A stretch of DNA of 64,000 nt, taken from the NCBI GenBank assembly GCA_903772945.1, contig CAICTM010000448.1, positions 1 to 64,000 of the forward strand, in the 5' to 3' direction. The translations under genes and the position numbers were made by a program. Below the pieces are notes generated by a model that made no database searches, was not told the origin of the DNA, and saw only the letters and a list, made by a program, of their open reading frames with translations. Positions 1-12,675 of this stretch are shown here, piece after piece; position 1 is the stretch's first letter, and the number at the start of each line of letters is the position of its first letter. The stretch is from Seminavis robusta (taxonomy: Eukaryota > Bacillariophyta > Bacillariophyceae > Naviculales > Naviculaceae).

Positions 1-1393
1 CTACCAGGGCCTCGTCGGATGCGTTTTCACAAACTATTTTTCAGAGGCAACGGAGGCTCCAAGGGTCCTTGCATTGATTTCCGTGGCACAACGGTCAAAG
101 AACGACTCGAAACGGAGCTTTTCGGAGCCGGAACGGTCGATTTTGGCCGCAGCGCCGTATCAGCGCACCGTAGGCCGTTTTCGACCAAAATGGCTGGTTT
201 CTCGGCCATTTTTTAACCGATTGAGGTTCGTTCTTGGTGTCGATGGTGTAACATACCCTCTGGTAAAGCCTCTAGAAGGGTACTTGGTCCTGCGTCTTGG
301 GGCCAAGATTCGGCTTCGGATAGTTGATTGTGTCATTGAATTCAATGCATTAAGTCGGCGAAGCTGTGGTAACAGTTGTCCAATGGGCTCATTCTCATGC
401 TCTAGAAGACACCAAATAATCAAGGATCTCATCACCCGGCATCGGCACTCCACATAGCTTTTATTGTTGAGTATATATTGGATAAGAAGGGTCTTGTAAT
501 GCTCCTTCATATCGGCCGTGCAGGCCACAGTTCTGGTGCCAAGATAGCCATCTCATCTAGCTGCAAAAGATGAAAATAATATTGGGACTGTGCAGTGGAA
601 TCGGTCTTGGGGTGGTTGGCCCCTCACTCCCCAAGGAACAGTCATGTTGTTGCGTGGTACTGGCTCTCCAGGACTGCGAGGATCATTTGGATCAATATTA
701 TTATCAAATATTCATCGGACCATGTAAAATCCCGCGTTTTGAGGTCGTCCCACATGGTTCACTGTATTCTGGCCTGGTAACCATTTCAATTTTTTCGATG
801 TCCAGGGGCTGAAAGTTGGGTTGGAATAATGTTGGCCCCCTCCAAACAGACTCTATCATGATGGGGTGGGCATCCCGTACCCTCCAGTAATGTTTGGGTG
901 GGAGAGATCTCCGAGTCCGAGCCGAACTCCCCGTTCAACGACTCCCATTTCAGGGTGTTGGTTCCGACGAAACATGTTCTGGCGCCGACCGGGGTTCGAA
1001 AAATGGATTGGGTCCCTTCCTCTTGGTTTCCACCGCTGGTTTGCGAATTGTTGGAGTCGTTGGGGTTGTTGTTGCCATTTTCCGCGGGAGGCGAGGTGTT
1101 GGTATTATTCTGGCGGGCCTGTTGGTTTGTGGATTGCCCTGGGTACCAGTATTGGTTGCCATTCTTTTTCTTGTCCTGGTCCTTGTTTCAAGGACCCACT
1201 TCTTGTTTCAGGCGTCATCTGCTTCACCAGCCTTGCTAGAAAATCACTTCCTGGTGGAGGGCACCGTTCCTTGTCCATTATTTCGCTGGTTGTTGTTGCC
1301 GGTCCCAGCCTGCGAGTTTAACTTGGCAAGTCTGCGCCGTTCCTTCTTTTCCTTTTTCTTTTGAGCGCGGGTCTTTTGTTGCTTCTCCTATTA

Positions 1394-2897
1394 TTAGAGC
1401 CGTATCCATTGTAGCAGTTTTCCTTCCTTGCTTTGTTGGTCAACCTCAGCTTCAGGTCCTCCAGGAGTAGTCTGTGTAATGGTCAAGGATGTTTTGGAAT
1501 ATGTCATCCTCAAACCACTCACAAAAAGGTTTCTCTGTAGGAACTCAGGTAGGGCCACCCCACAACCTTCAATCTCAACAACCAATGTCTCAAACTTGGA
1601 CTCATACCAGGAGTAGCCTCCCTGGTTTGCTTGTTGAGCTTGAGATGTTGGAGGGTCTCCATCCTGTTGGAGGCATTCAATTCTTGTCACCTCCATGCTC
1701 ATAGACCTCCACCAATTTCTTCCAGGCTGGGCAGCCATCCAGGGTATTCAGTAGGCATGAACCTTGGAGAAGGCAGTCCCACCCTCTGTCTTCAGGACTA
1801 GGATGGAGAAGAACTCTGAACTTCAGCATCATAGGCAGGATCCTTCTTCTTCTCTTCAGGTGCTCCTTGATATCCTTGTCATCCTTGATGGTAAGGAGAT
1901 GCCCCTTCTCATCAGGGAGCAGATACTTAGGCAGAAAGGTGGAAGGACTTCCAGTGGTTTTGTTTCCCATCAAAAGCCTTGAAGTCAGACATGCTGGCCT
2001 TCACCATTGGTTTGGTGGTGAGTGCAGAGCTGGAGAAGGAGGCTAGATGTGAGTCTAGGGTCCCATCCTCAGTGATGGAGGGGGGACCAGTCTTCTTGGT
2101 CTTGGGCTTGGGCTTGGGCTTGGCTTGGGGGCTTCATCTTCTTCAGGTTCAGATCTTCAGGGTCATCATCACTGCTTGAGTCTTCTGGGTCTGTCCCACC
2201 CATCTCCAGCACCCCCCTTTTTGTCAAGCTTGAATTGACCCCTGGGCTTAGACCCCTTAGAGTCCTCAGTTTCAAGGTTGGATTCAGTCTCAGTTCCACC
2301 AGATTCAGTCTTCTTGGTGGATCCTTTGGATGGGGGTGTGTTGTAGCCATCCTTCAGATTTTCCTCTAGCTCTTTCTCGGCTCTGGCCTTGCTATCCTGC
2401 AACTTCAAGAGCTCATACTCAGCTAGGGCTGCTTTCTGGCTTCTCGGGCAAGTCAATCTCCTCAATCCACTTGTCTCGTAGTGTTCCTCGATTTGTGTCG
2501 GGTCCAAAGTTCTCTTCCAGTCTCCCAATTCGATATCCATCTTGCGAGGTCTTCCAGTGGTGGATCGGTACTTCCAAGTGTTGAGGGCTTGGGTTAGGGC
2601 ATCCAGCTGTTCGAGCTGTACCCAAGTGATCTGCTTGGGTATCCCTTCTTCCTTCCACTCCTCCGCGGCCTCCTTGCTGAAGTTGCGGATCAACTTGGTA
2701 GGGGTAGTGATACTCATACCCCAAATGAACAGTAGTAGTTCAAGGGAGCACTCCCCGCATTCCATCACGAGGTACTCCATGATTTCGAAGCTCTTCCTTT
2801 CCCTGGGGGTCATTTCCGCGATGAAGCCGGCCAAAGCTTCATCCCTTGCTAGGTCCAGGCTGGCCTTGGAAGGGCTGTCTTCATCTTCAGATGCCAT
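1394..2897 (-). mobile_element. Unknown element ORF region, minus strand (fossil)
   Basis: A minus-strand coding region opens with a good ATG at 2897 (MASEDEDSPSKASLDLARDE) and gives about 240 residues of acidic, Lys/Glu-rich, low-complexity protein. Further coding-like stretches on the same strand run down to about 1394. No enzyme motif is visible. The setting, next to an RNase H ORF and retroelement fossils, suggests the first (gag-like or ORF1-like) protein of a retroelement. It is broken, with a few breaks. It could instead be a lineage-specific host gene remnant, but the neighbourhood argues against that. Class is unknown. Confidence 0.4.
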
Positions 2898-2899
2898 CT

Positions 2900-3552
2900 T
2901 GTCAGTTACTCAGAACAACACGAACTTTTAATCTGGCAAAGTCTTGAGGTCAACTCAAGACGGGTTTCAAGGTAGTTTGGGTGCAAATAGCAGGTGCTAT
3001 CAGGTGCAATAGGTACAATCCTTTGTCCTGGTCAACAGGTACACTTATTTGTTATGCTAAACTAAGAATTGTGAGCACACATGGCTCCTAAAGTCAAATA
3101 CAGTGGCACATTTCGAATGGCCGCGAAATGGGACTTCCTATAGGCCGTAAACGGGACTTCCAGCCACTCTTTGCATATAAACCTTCATCCAGGACTTCAC
3201 CTGACCACCAAACATTGATATATAGGGACATTCATAGTCCAGGACTTCATAATGTCATCAAACATATAGTAATCATGCTTGTCCCAAGACCTCATAGTAT
3301 CTTCCATCATCTAGGAGTCTTGCCCAAAGATACTTATGAGTCATGCCCAAAGATACTTATGAGTCATGCCTAAAGACTTAGAGCACAGGCCAACCATACA
3401 ATATCCCAGAGTGAAACACTTCCAGGCAGCACACTTGTTCCAGGGACAGACAAGCTGAGAAACCAGCACTACTGTGTAAACACACCAAAGACAGACACAG
3501 TGGAAAGCCAGCAGTAATGTTTTCACATCATGTGGCTCCAATCCAACTCCTG
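2900..3552. other. Non-coding spacer between element ORFs
   Basis: No supported gene. It may hold the 3' untranslated part of the RNase H element to its right and the leader of the minus-strand ORF to its left. A 23-base unit (gcccaaagatacttatgagt and flanking bases) is repeated in tandem at about 3333-3368. Confidence 0.5.
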
Positions 3553-5095
3553 TCACTCGTCGCTAAGTGCCTTGTCGACGACAGGCAGCCCATTGGCAAG
3601 CCACGCTTTGATGTCGCCTGGGCCCTTTGCCATTTGCTCGTCAAGCGGTCGATTGAAGATAAAATCCACCAGCTCCGCTGGGATCAGATCCGCTTTCTCG
3701 TAAATGAGTTCCACCTCCCGTTGAAGCTGTTCGTGCTTCTTCTTCCACTGGTCTTCCCTGTCTTTTCCATGCCTGGCAGCATTGCGATCCTCCCACAGGT
3801 TCCACCACTGCTTGATGAGCAGTGAGGCTAAGTTGGTGACCCAGAGCTGCCCTGTCTTGGTTGTCTCCTGGGAGCCGACCCGATGCAGATATGCATCTTG
3901 ATGCTTAGCCCAGTGTGTGGACAAACGTCCTCTCAGGAAGTTATCCCAACCAATGAGATTTTGAGTGTCAACAAGGTTCATATACCTGTCTGGGTAATGC
4001 CATGGGTGGAGAAATCGATCTTCAAAGTGGTATTGTAGTCCATCCAGAACAATTTCAAGGAGGAAGGGATCTGTGGAATCCTTGCGCAACCTTGTGCTGA
4101 TCGCTCGTTGCATGGTCCCTCGCCACAAATCCACGTCAACATGCGGGCATCGGTAAACATGGGTTTCAGTCTCGTGATCACCGCCACAACGGGGACAGTG
4201 GTGATCATACTTGGGGTAATCCCGGTGGATCCTTTTCCCAACTGGCAACAATTGAAATAGAAACTTCACAATTGTCAGTTTGTGGATCTCGTGACGGTTG
4301 ACAGCTCGACCATGGGCTGTCCAATCAACCAGTGCAGGGGTGTCCTCGTCCCAGGCGGGATTCAGTTTGACAATGTGGTCGAACAGGGGCTGGTCGTTCC
4401 TGAGATGCCGCAGTGTTCTGGGAAGTTTGTATGTGCATGTTCCTTTGGGAAGGTGCAGCTGGGCCAGGTTTGCCGGAAATCGGAGTACCTTGGAGTGATC
4501 CTGTGTCACGTGTCTGTTCATGTAACTACCTGCCAGTTTGTCAGCTCTGCAGTTCAGTTGAACTTTTACTAGGGGTAGTGTTTCGATGGCCTTGTGCTTG
4601 TCCTGGTGCGATTTGATGTGCTCCATCTTGGGCACTGTGACAGCAGCCCGGAACGAATCCTCGATCTGCTGCAAGACATCCCAGTCGGAGTTCAAGGAAT
4701 CATTGGGGTACCAGCCCTCGTACTCGAGCAAGCCAGCGCACTTATTTGTAACAGATTCATTGTCGCATAAGTGTACATAATTCTTCATGCTGGTCTGATC
4801 GTAGAACTCCAGCAATCGTCGAAGAAGGCAAGTAGGGGATAGAATCCCGTAAGCCTCCGCCCTGTAGGAAGTCGGAACCATACCAAAAACTGGACCAGAG
4901 CACCGAAGCACAATTTGACCGCGATTGTCTGCCAGAACCCAAGCAAAACTCGCCTTGCCTGCGTCAATGTCTGCAGCCCCATCGCTGGCCACCCATAAGA
5001 GTAGATAGTTAGTCGTACAGCACCCTCCGGAGTTTTGCATCGTTTTCCGGAACTTACGGTAGTATAGTAGGCTAGCTACCATGATACCATGGATG
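3553..5095 (-). mobile_element. RNase H plus zinc-finger ORF of a LINE-type element, 5'-truncated
   Basis: About 510 codons are open on the minus strand. Near the N-terminus ASDGAADIDAGKASFAWVL, followed by YRAEAYG and later HIKSHQD and NCRADKLAG, fits an RNase H fold (the Asp, Glu and Asp residues of the active site appear in the expected order). A Cys/His cluster, HCPRCGGDHETETHVYRCPH, follows at about residue 300, like the zinc-binding block of plant LINE polymerases. The reverse transcriptase that should precede RNase H is absent: at about 5,100 the sequence switches directly to copia integrase, so this is the 3' part of an element. A related fragment lies at 40,996-41,223. Other origin is possible, but RNase H of this style with a C-terminal finger is usual in non-LTR elements. 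Confidence 0.6.
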
Positions 5096-5903
5096 GCATT
5101 CAAGCATTACTGGCAACGTTCAGTACCGGTTCACCCGGCATTGCCATGGTTGTGTTGGACAGAGGTTCGAACTCGTTGTCCACGTGAACAGTCGTGATTT
5201 TAAAACCACGAGCCTTGTAAAATCGATAGACCTCCTTAAATCCTTCTAGGATGGTCTCCAGCTTCCTGTTGGGCAGGTGTCTATAGCTGTGGTAAAATCG
5301 ATTTTACGGCTTAGCGTTAACAGGAACAGAATTCCTGCCACAAAGAAGATGTCCTTCGTTAGGAACACATCCTTGTGTAATTGCAAAAAGTCTCTCGGTA
5401 CTTTCATTGCATTGCCTGCCACTGCGTTCGGTTTCGTCCGAGTGGTCTTGCCTTTCAACGCATCAATATCCTTGCCCCATATAGCTTGTGCCGTATCGAT
5501 ATCTTCGACGGTCACAGGGCAATTTGCGATTTGATTGCTCCTAATCGCCCATCGGAAATCTTTAATCGATGGGTAGACGAGTTGCTTGTACAGCAGCTTA
5601 GCCCTTGATGCGGCTTTAACTTGTCGTTTGCTGAAGCCTTCCTTATTTTCGGCGAAAGTATTCACAAGTGCCTTCCCTTTTTTCCTGGGGTCGTGAACGT
5701 GTAATCCTTCACTGTTCATTTCATATACTACGTCCGGTAGGCCTGGTCTCTTGACTGTGTATTTTCCTTGCGGACAGTCGTAGACGATGTTGCAATTCTT
5801 GCGAACATTCCTAACAGATAGGATGTTCGTGATTCCTCTTTCATCGAACCATACTCTCTGTTTGTGGCCAGCTAGATTGGCTGTGTGCTGGACCTTCAGC
5901 TTG

Positions 5904-6325
5904 TGCAATACACGGCTCTTAGCCTTATTCGCGACTCGATCCTAGATAGGGTTTGAGTTCGACTCATGACGTAGTCCTTCGCGAATAGTCATTGAAACAG
6001 GGTTCTCATGACTGCTAGTCATACTAGGTTGTCGATGGAACATCGCTCTAGAGATTTAGCCGGCGTGGAAAGCTTCCACGCTACTAGACAACAACTAGCT
6101 GAAGTTTCCACGTGTTCCGGAAATGGACCGTGGAGTACGTAGAGTTATTGCCATAACCTACGATATCACACTTCGAGGCCTCCCGCGGGAGACCAACTTC
6201 AATGAGCTTCACAACGATCTCTCTCATGGATTAGTTTTCGTAGCTTTCTAATGTCTCTCATAACTTTCATTCTCTCAAACTCAAAACACTCGAAAGATCT
6301 TTACACTAGCTTTTAGCGTAGTGCA
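5904..6325 (+). repeat. 5' LTR of the gypsy fossil
   Basis: 422 bases, starting TGCAATACACGGCTC and ending TTTTAGCGTAGTGCA, with TG...CA ends. The same sequence recurs at 10,337-10,753, in inverted orientation at 6,627-7,050, and as a start at 63,945. Confidence 0.9.
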
Positions 6326-6377
6326 TTTTGTTAACAAATACAATAGCTTTCAGCTACCCTCAACCTATTCCTTCACC

Positions 6378-8134
6378 ATGAAGATTGCTCAAGGAAAGCA
6401 TGTGTTCACCAACTTCGAGAAACAGTTGCGTGATAAACCCATTCTTCCTCTCGTCGACAATGACGAAGACGCCGAGATCGACGATTCTCGTGCAACCACC
6501 TACAAACTTCGCACCGTTCCTGCAGATGCAAACAGTGCCAAATACACCTTCAAGGTAGCCATCATCAATGGTTCCAACACTCCACGTCAGACCATCAGGT
6601 GGGCTACGAATATGGAGAAGGTCTTCTGCACTACGCTAAAAGCTAGTGTAAAGATCTTTCGAGTGTTTTGAGTTTGAGAGAATGAAAGTTATGAGAGAGA
6701 TTAGAAAGCTATGAAAACTAATCAACGAGAGAGATCATCATCAAAGGATCGTAGATCTGGCTTCCCGCGGGAGACTATAAAGTGTGATAGAGTAGGTTGT
6801 GGTAGTAATCCTACGTCTCTCCACGATCCTAAAACAGAACGGAAGGTTTGTCTAGCCTGGATCTAGTAGCGTGGAAGTACTCCACGCTGGCTAAATATCT
6901 AGAGCAATGTTTCATCATCAACCTAGTATGACTAGCGCGGTCATTGAGAACCCTGTCTCAAATGACTATTCACGAGAGACTCGGTCATGAGTCGAACTCA
7001 AACCCTATCTAGGATCGAGTCGCGAATAAGGCTAAGAGCCGTGTATTGCACTTCGTTGGACTCAACCTTGCTAGTCCCGACGACAAACATCGCCTTCTCA
7101 AGGAGATGACTTCCAGCTCTGCGAAGAGTGCCTACGAAGCTGGGTGTGCAGGCCATCGTGCCGTGCGTCATAACGCCCTACGACAAATTGCTGTGGACGC
7201 AGTTCCTCCACGCGATGTGACTTCTGGAGAAACCGAAGCAGCCTTCCAGGCTCGTGTCCAAGCCGCATGGGACGGTGCAGCGGAACCCGCTCTAAGCGAT
7301 GCTGACATCACCTTTGGAATCAACGCGGTTATCGAAGCAGCCTGTCCTTACAAGGCTCTCGAAAAACAGAAACGCTTCATGCGTCGCAAGATGCGTAAGC
7401 CTAGCGAGATGACAACTCGCGCCTACATCAACAACCTCACTCGGATGAATACCGATGAGCTTCCACGTTTGCCACCTTTCGGTGCCAATCAACAGTTGAA
7501 CCAGGACGAGTTCATCGACATCATCTGTCATGGCATTCCTCGTTCCTGGATGCGAAAGATGGACGAACACGACTTCGATCCTTTCACTGCCGAGATGACA
7601 GCGCTCATTGGATTCTGTGAGCGCATGGAATCCGCTGAAGACTTTGACAAAGGCAGTGATGCCAAGCAAGCTTCTTCGAAGAAGAACAACAGCAAGAAGT
7701 ACAAGTCTACTCGCAACAACGACCATTCTTCCAAGAGCGAAGAAAAGTGGTGTGATTACCACGAGTCCAGCACTCACAACACTGCTGATTGCATGACTCT
7801 GAAGAAACTCAAAGCCAAGTCCTCGTCTGACAACGACAGCAAGCCAGCGTACAACAAGAACAAGACTTGGAAACGCAAGTCTGACGATGCCAAGTCCTAC
7901 ACCAAGAAGGAACTTTCGGTCCTTATGAAGAAAGTCTCCAATGCTGCGGTCAAGGCGGATCGCAAGAAGAAAAGCGAATGCAACCATGTTGCCAAACGCA
8001 AGTCGGACGACTCTGATAACGAGGATGACTCCTCTGTCGGGTCCCTCAACATGATGGACAAGAAAATGGCTGCAGTCGACAAGGCTCTTGCCGACTTTGA
8101 CTTCAATCATTCAGATGGAGAGATCTCCGTCTGA
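6378..8134 (+). mobile_element. Gag region of the gypsy fossil
   Basis: Starts at MKIAQGKHVFTNFEKQL just inside the 5' LTR. The solo LTR at 6,627-7,050 interrupts it, and gag-like sequence resumes after it and runs to 8,134. Near the C-terminal third a zinc-knuckle-like block, WCDYHESSTHNTADC, is followed by a Lys/Asp-rich tail. It acted as the particle protein of the element; it is broken. Confidence 0.75.
6627..7050 (-). repeat. Inverted solo LTR nested in gypsy gag
   Basis: 424 bases, reverse complement of the flanking gypsy LTRs (begins TGCACTACGCTAAAAG, ends GTGTATTGCA). It is flanked by CTTC on both sides (6,623-6,626 and 7,051-7,054), a 4-base target duplication, so it entered as a separate insertion and then lost its interior, the usual product of LTR-LTR recombination. 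Confidence 0.85.
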
Positions 8135-8224
8135 GGATTAGGCCAGAATGATAATTCAACGGAACCATGTTCCGATTTCTCATACCTAAGTGATGAAGAT
8201 ATCTCACTAACTAGAAAACAAGAA

Positions 8225-8848
8225 TTGTTTGCAACTGATGAAGTCTACGGCAAATTAGATAATTGCCTAGAAGCTGCTCAACTAGATTCTGACGATCTAT
8301 CCAGCCGTGGCCAACCACCTCGTCAACGTCGCAAGTCAAGAGACCTCAAAACTATCGTCTATGTTAGATTTAACAGACGAGAAAAAGGGAAACAAAAACC
8401 CGTTACACTCCGTTGCTTACTGGATACAGGAGCATCCGGAACCTTGATTACCCAAATTCATGCTAAGAGATTAAGCATGAAGGATCATGGGGGCGTCCAA
8501 ACACTATGGACTACCCCTGTAAAGGAATTAAACCCCAGCACGAAGTGTAAGGGTGCACTTATGACTCCTGAGTTCCACGATGATAGAATTATTGAGTGGA
8601 ACTTGCACGCCACCAAGAACTTGGGGGCGTATGACATGATCATAGGTCAAGACATTCTCTCCGAGCTAAGAATCAAGTTCGATTTCACTACCATGTCAAT
8701 GAAGTGGAATAGCACATCTTTCCCTATGAAAGATAGCAATACCAACGAAGAAAGGAACTTCTTCATCCCTGATCCTACAGCTGTCAGCGACAGTGCAGAT
8801 TGTCTCAAGAGGAATCTTGACGCGAAATACGAACGACCTGACTTTTAA
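8225..8848 (+). mobile_element. Aspartic protease region of the gypsy fossil
   Basis: About 200 codons carrying LRCLLDTGASGTLIT, the DTGA catalytic signature of retroviral-type aspartic proteases, and a downstream YDMIIGQDIL block matching the usual I-I-G-x-D-x-L strand. It lies between gag and reverse transcriptase, as in Ty3/gypsy polyproteins. Confidence 0.8.
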
Positions 8849-8910
8849 GGCAGATATGCCAGAGTCAAAACCAGGTAAATAAGGAAGAGCAGAAACCGCT
8901 TTATGCCTTA

Positions 8911-10205
8911 TTGACCAAGTGCTCCGACCAATTCGAAGGTACTTCAGGAAAGCGACAAATGGACGACTACGAAGTAGAACTTCGTCCTGACGCTAAACCC
9001 TATCCACGCGTCCATACCAACACTCTTAAGACAGAGGTCGAACGTCTCTGCGACGCAGGAGCACTTAAGAAGGTAAACCGTTCCGAGTGGACGGCACCAA
9101 CATTTGTCATTCCCAAAAAGAATGGATCTACACGGTTCATCTCTGACGTCAGGGAACTGAACAAAAGGATTGAGCAAAAACCTTGTCCGATCCCAAGGAT
9201 ACAAGACATGCTACTGAATCTAGACGGATTCAGGAAATACGAGTACCAGCGAGTACCGATGGGCCTATGCAATAGTCCCGACATCTTCCAAAGGAAGATG
9301 GGAACACTCATGCACGACTTGGAAAATGTCCGTGCATACATTGATGATCAACTCATCCTAACTAACGGCGATCTAAGGGATCATGTTGAATAGTTAGATG
9401 AAGTTCTCCTAAAGGCTTCGAGAAGCCGGACTTAAGATCAATGCTACCAAGAACTTGAGTATCTAGGCTACTGGATTACTCGAGAAGGAATCCAACCCGT
9501 AACCAAGCAAATAGATGCGATCCAGAATATCGCTCCTCCTACGAACAGGAAGAAACTTAGTAGATTCATTGGACCAGTGAACTACTATCGAGACATATGG
9601 ATCAAGACGATCACATGTACATACAACGTCGGGGATCCTAAGAAAAGGAATCCCTGTCCATTTCATTGCTTGACAATGATTGATCCCGTAACCGAATGGT
9701 TCGAGATTGCCAAGATCTGCTCCAATGCAGCAGACGAAGTAGCCATCGTTCTAGAACAGACGTGGCTCACCCAGTATCCATGGCCTGCTGAGGTTATCAT
9801 GGATAGAGAACATGAGTTCCGTGCAGAAGTCGAGAAGACTCTCCGGGATGAATATGGACTTCGGCGCAAGTTCATTGCCACACGTGTTCAATCATGACGC
9901 GATTCACAACGTCCGTTTCGAAGTAAACTGGAAACACATCAAAGAACGTTGCCAACGACTCATCCAGAAAAAACAATGATAAGGAAAACGCGACGCGTGT
10001 CCCTCATCAATACAATGTCAACGATACTGTGAGGTTTCAACAGTATCAGCACCCGCAAGTACGGTCAGCCAAAGTACAAAGGTCCTTACAATATAGACCG
10101 AGTCAATAACAATGGCACTGTACGGCTCCGACATGCTACCGCCAATGGCGGCACAGTCTACCAGACTTGGAACATAAGGTATTTACACCCATACAAGGCC
10201 TGATC
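8911..10205 (+). mobile_element. Reverse transcriptase and integrase remains of the gypsy fossil
   Basis: Reverse transcriptase blocks are clear: the ELRPDAKPYPR entry, WTAPTFVIPKKNGSTRFI, VPMGLCNSPDIFQRKM, and AYIDDQLI with the catalytic YIDD. Integrase core remnants (DREHEF) lie at about 9,580-9,900, and the integrase C-terminus (YKGPYNIDRVNNNGTVRL) at about 10,080-10,200. The region is much shorter than a normal gypsy pol, so part of it has been lost; it is broken. Confidence 0.75.
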
Positions 10206-10336
10206 CCCTTGTAGGATTGCCATCGTGCGACGCACATGTCTACATCCAATCTCCGGAGAGTGCCCCGCACTTTAATTCATATGTTCTCCTTGTCCGACTG
10301 CTGTCGTGCCTCCTGTGACCCTTGTCAGGGGGCGAA

Positions 10337-10753
10337 TGCAATACACGGCTCTTAGCCTTATTCGCGACTCGATCCTAGATAGGGTTTGAGTTCGACTCAT
10401 GACGTAGTCCTTCGCGAATAGTCATTGAGACAGGGTTCTCATGACTGCTAGTCATACTAGGTTGTCGATGAAACATCGCTCTAGATATTTAGCCGGCGTG
10501 GAAAGCTTCCACGCTACTAGACAGCTACTAGCTGAAGTTTCCACGTGTTCCGGAAATGGAGAGTACATAGAGTTATTATCATAACCTACGATATCACACT
10601 TCGAGGCCTCCCGCGGGAGACCAACTTCAATGAGCTTCACAACGATCTCTCTCATGGATTAGTTTTCGTAGCTTTCTAATCTCTCTCATAACTTTCATTC
10701 TCTCAAACTCAAAACACTCGAAAGATCTTTACACTAGCTTTTAGCGTAGTGCA
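10337..10753 (+). repeat. 3' LTR of the gypsy fossil
   Basis: 417 bases, same orientation as the LTR at 5,904 and about 98 percent alike. It is preceded by a purine-rich tract and followed by CTTG, the target duplication shared with the left end. Confidence 0.9.
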
Positions 10754-11196
10754 CTTGCCTCTGGTACTCTTCACTGTAATGGGACGATCGGCTTTCCTGA
10801 TGTCGGTAACCATGTCTTTATTACAGAATAAATCCAACGTGGACTGGTTATCCAGTAGCTCGACCTCTCTCATATCTATGTCGTCCAATCCTTTCGTGTG
10901 GGCGACTATCGCGCGTTTCTTCGCTCCGTCCGCGAACAACGGTACGAACGTAAAGAAGCTTTTCTTCGTTTTCTCTGAATCGGAATCCGTGATGTCAGAG
11001 TCAGCGTCATCTTGTTCTTCCTGTAGGGTTGTCAGTGACCTCTGCAGTTTGCCTGACAGTTTGCCGATTGTAGCGAGGCAGGGTCTTGCTTTGACTGCTA
11101 CTCGAGCTTTCTTGCTCGACTTGCTTGACTTGCTACGCTTGCTCGACTTGCTTATTTGTTTCGACTTGGCATCGTCATCTTTATTTTTGGTTTTGG

Positions 11197-11392
11197 TTTT
11201 GTCTGGACAGTTCGAGGCTGGATGCCCTGTCTCATGGCAGTTATAGCATTCTTTATTTTTCCAGAATTTGCTATCGAAGCCTGCGTTTCCATCTTTATTT
11301 TTGGTTTTGTCTGGACAGTTCGAGGCTGGATGCCCTGTCTCGTGGCAGTTATAGCATTCTTTATCTTTCCAGAATTTGCTATCGAAGCCTGC
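11197..11392 (-). repeat. Duplicated zinc-knuckle segment in the copia fossil
   Basis: Two near-identical blocks, each giving FDSKFW-K-KECYNCHETGHPASNCPDKTK, sit back to back on the minus strand. This is a recent tandem duplication of about 110 bases within gag. Confidence 0.8.
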
Positions 11393-12675
11393 GGCCTCTT
11401 CCTCTGCCACCACCCCGTCCTCTCCCGCCTTGTGCTGTCTGAGCAAAGGAGCTTCCATGGGAAGTGAACTGTCAGGGGGTGTTACTCTTGGTGTGTTTGT
11501 CCAAGAGGTGTAATACGCCATGGATAGTGTGGGGATAGTTGTCAGTGCCTTTGGCATAGTCGTCCCTCAGGTTCTGTTGAGTTTGGTGTTCTCAGCTGAA
11601 CTATTTGTTTTAAAAGAAGATATAGCTATAGTATCGTTCTTCAGCGTACTCCATGACTCTAGTCTGTTCCTTTTTTTGTGCAGCAGTTTAGCTGTATGTC
11701 GCATCGCTGCTTGGTGTACCTTGGAAATGCCCACGGATAGTGCAATGTCCTTCTTGGTGGTAAATTGCTCGTGGTATTCGGAAGCGATAAGGTTCCCTTG
11801 GTGGAAATTCAACAGTGCCTTTTCCTGTTGATAGATGGTGTGGTACACGTAGTTATCGTCTGTCTGGGCCATGATCGTCTTATGGATCATTTTTCGTAGC
11901 TCCAGTGGGTCACATTTCAGCAGAACGGTCTCGTAGTCAGCGTTCTGTATCATCTTGTCCTTCAACAATCGGGTGCATTGCCCGAGGATCAAGTTGAATG
12001 ATTTGCCCCTATTCTCTTGGAGTTTTGCCAACCTAGTATGGTAGGTCTTCATGAGTCCTCCAAACTCTGTTTTCTCTGATCCCCGGAGTTCCTCTTCCGG
12101 TGGATCCTGTATGGCGTCTTCTAGGTCGTCTATGGCATTTACGATGTTTGCTTTTTCTATCGTTAATGCTTGCCACCTATCTATTTCATTCGAGTCCTGA
12201 CTGACTGCGGTTATCTGTTAGTCCAGCACCTCTAGGCTGGCCCGGTTCGCCTTTAGTAGACGTGTGTTTTTCTCTTTGCGTCGTTCGGCTGCTGATCGGA
12301 GCCTTGCCTGGGTCTCCGCTGTGTATGCCGGTGCTGTCAACACGGTTGGTGTCAGGTTCCGGAACTCATTGCCGATGTCTTCACCCATCTTTTGTCCAAC
12401 GTAGATGGTGATCTTCTCCCATGTTCGTATCATCTGGTCTGCCGTAGCCGATCCAGTTGTACCGAAATTGAACACATGTTGTTCTAGGGCTTTGCATGAA
12501 CTTGTTTGTCAGTTCGTTGAGGATGGGCTGGACCTTCCATGCCTCTGCCGCCTCGGCCACTCCTTCCTCTACCTCTACCGCTCATGTCTATGCTACGGTA
12601 GGTGGATTATTTGTTCTTTTTTATTGGCTAGCTCTTTATTTTAAGTTCTCGTCCGACTACTTATTCGTCTTATGG

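Larger units (their letters stand above)
5904..10753 (+). mobile_element. Ty3/gypsy LTR retrotransposon fossil with both LTRs
   Basis: Plus-strand element bounded by two direct LTRs (5,904-6,325 and 10,337-10,753), flanked by CTTG on both sides (5,900-5,903 and 10,754-10,757). Parts in order are gag, aspartic protease, reverse transcriptase and integrase remains, the gypsy order. A purine-rich run (AGGGGGCGAA) abuts the 3' LTR, as expected for the polypurine tract. The LTRs differ by about nine substitutions and one short indel, roughly 2 percent, so the insertion is fairly young. The pol region is shortened and broken (several breaks), and a solo LTR of the same family sits inside gag. Confidence 0.85.
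5100..12600 (-). mobile_element. Ty1/copia LTR retrotransposon fossil, split by a nested gypsy element
   Basis: Minus-strand copia element of the diatom type. Gag begins near 12,590 with MSGRGRGRSGRGGRG. Two CYNCHETGHPASNC zinc knuckles and a protease block (ELLDNQSTLDLF) follow at about 11,400-10,760. The pre-integrase and integrase start (VHVDNEFEPLS) is found at about 5,900-5,110. The two coding parts are separated by a gypsy element at 5,904-10,753 with matching 4-base CTTG duplications, so the insertion is later. The integrase end, reverse transcriptase and 3' LTR are missing on the left, where RNase H element sequence takes over. No LTR of its own was recognised. It is broken, with several breaks besides the insertion. 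Confidence 0.8.

Noticed and set aside
7292-8110. A 272-codon minus-strand frame
   Set aside because: It is the shadow of the gypsy gag region, with no motif of its own.
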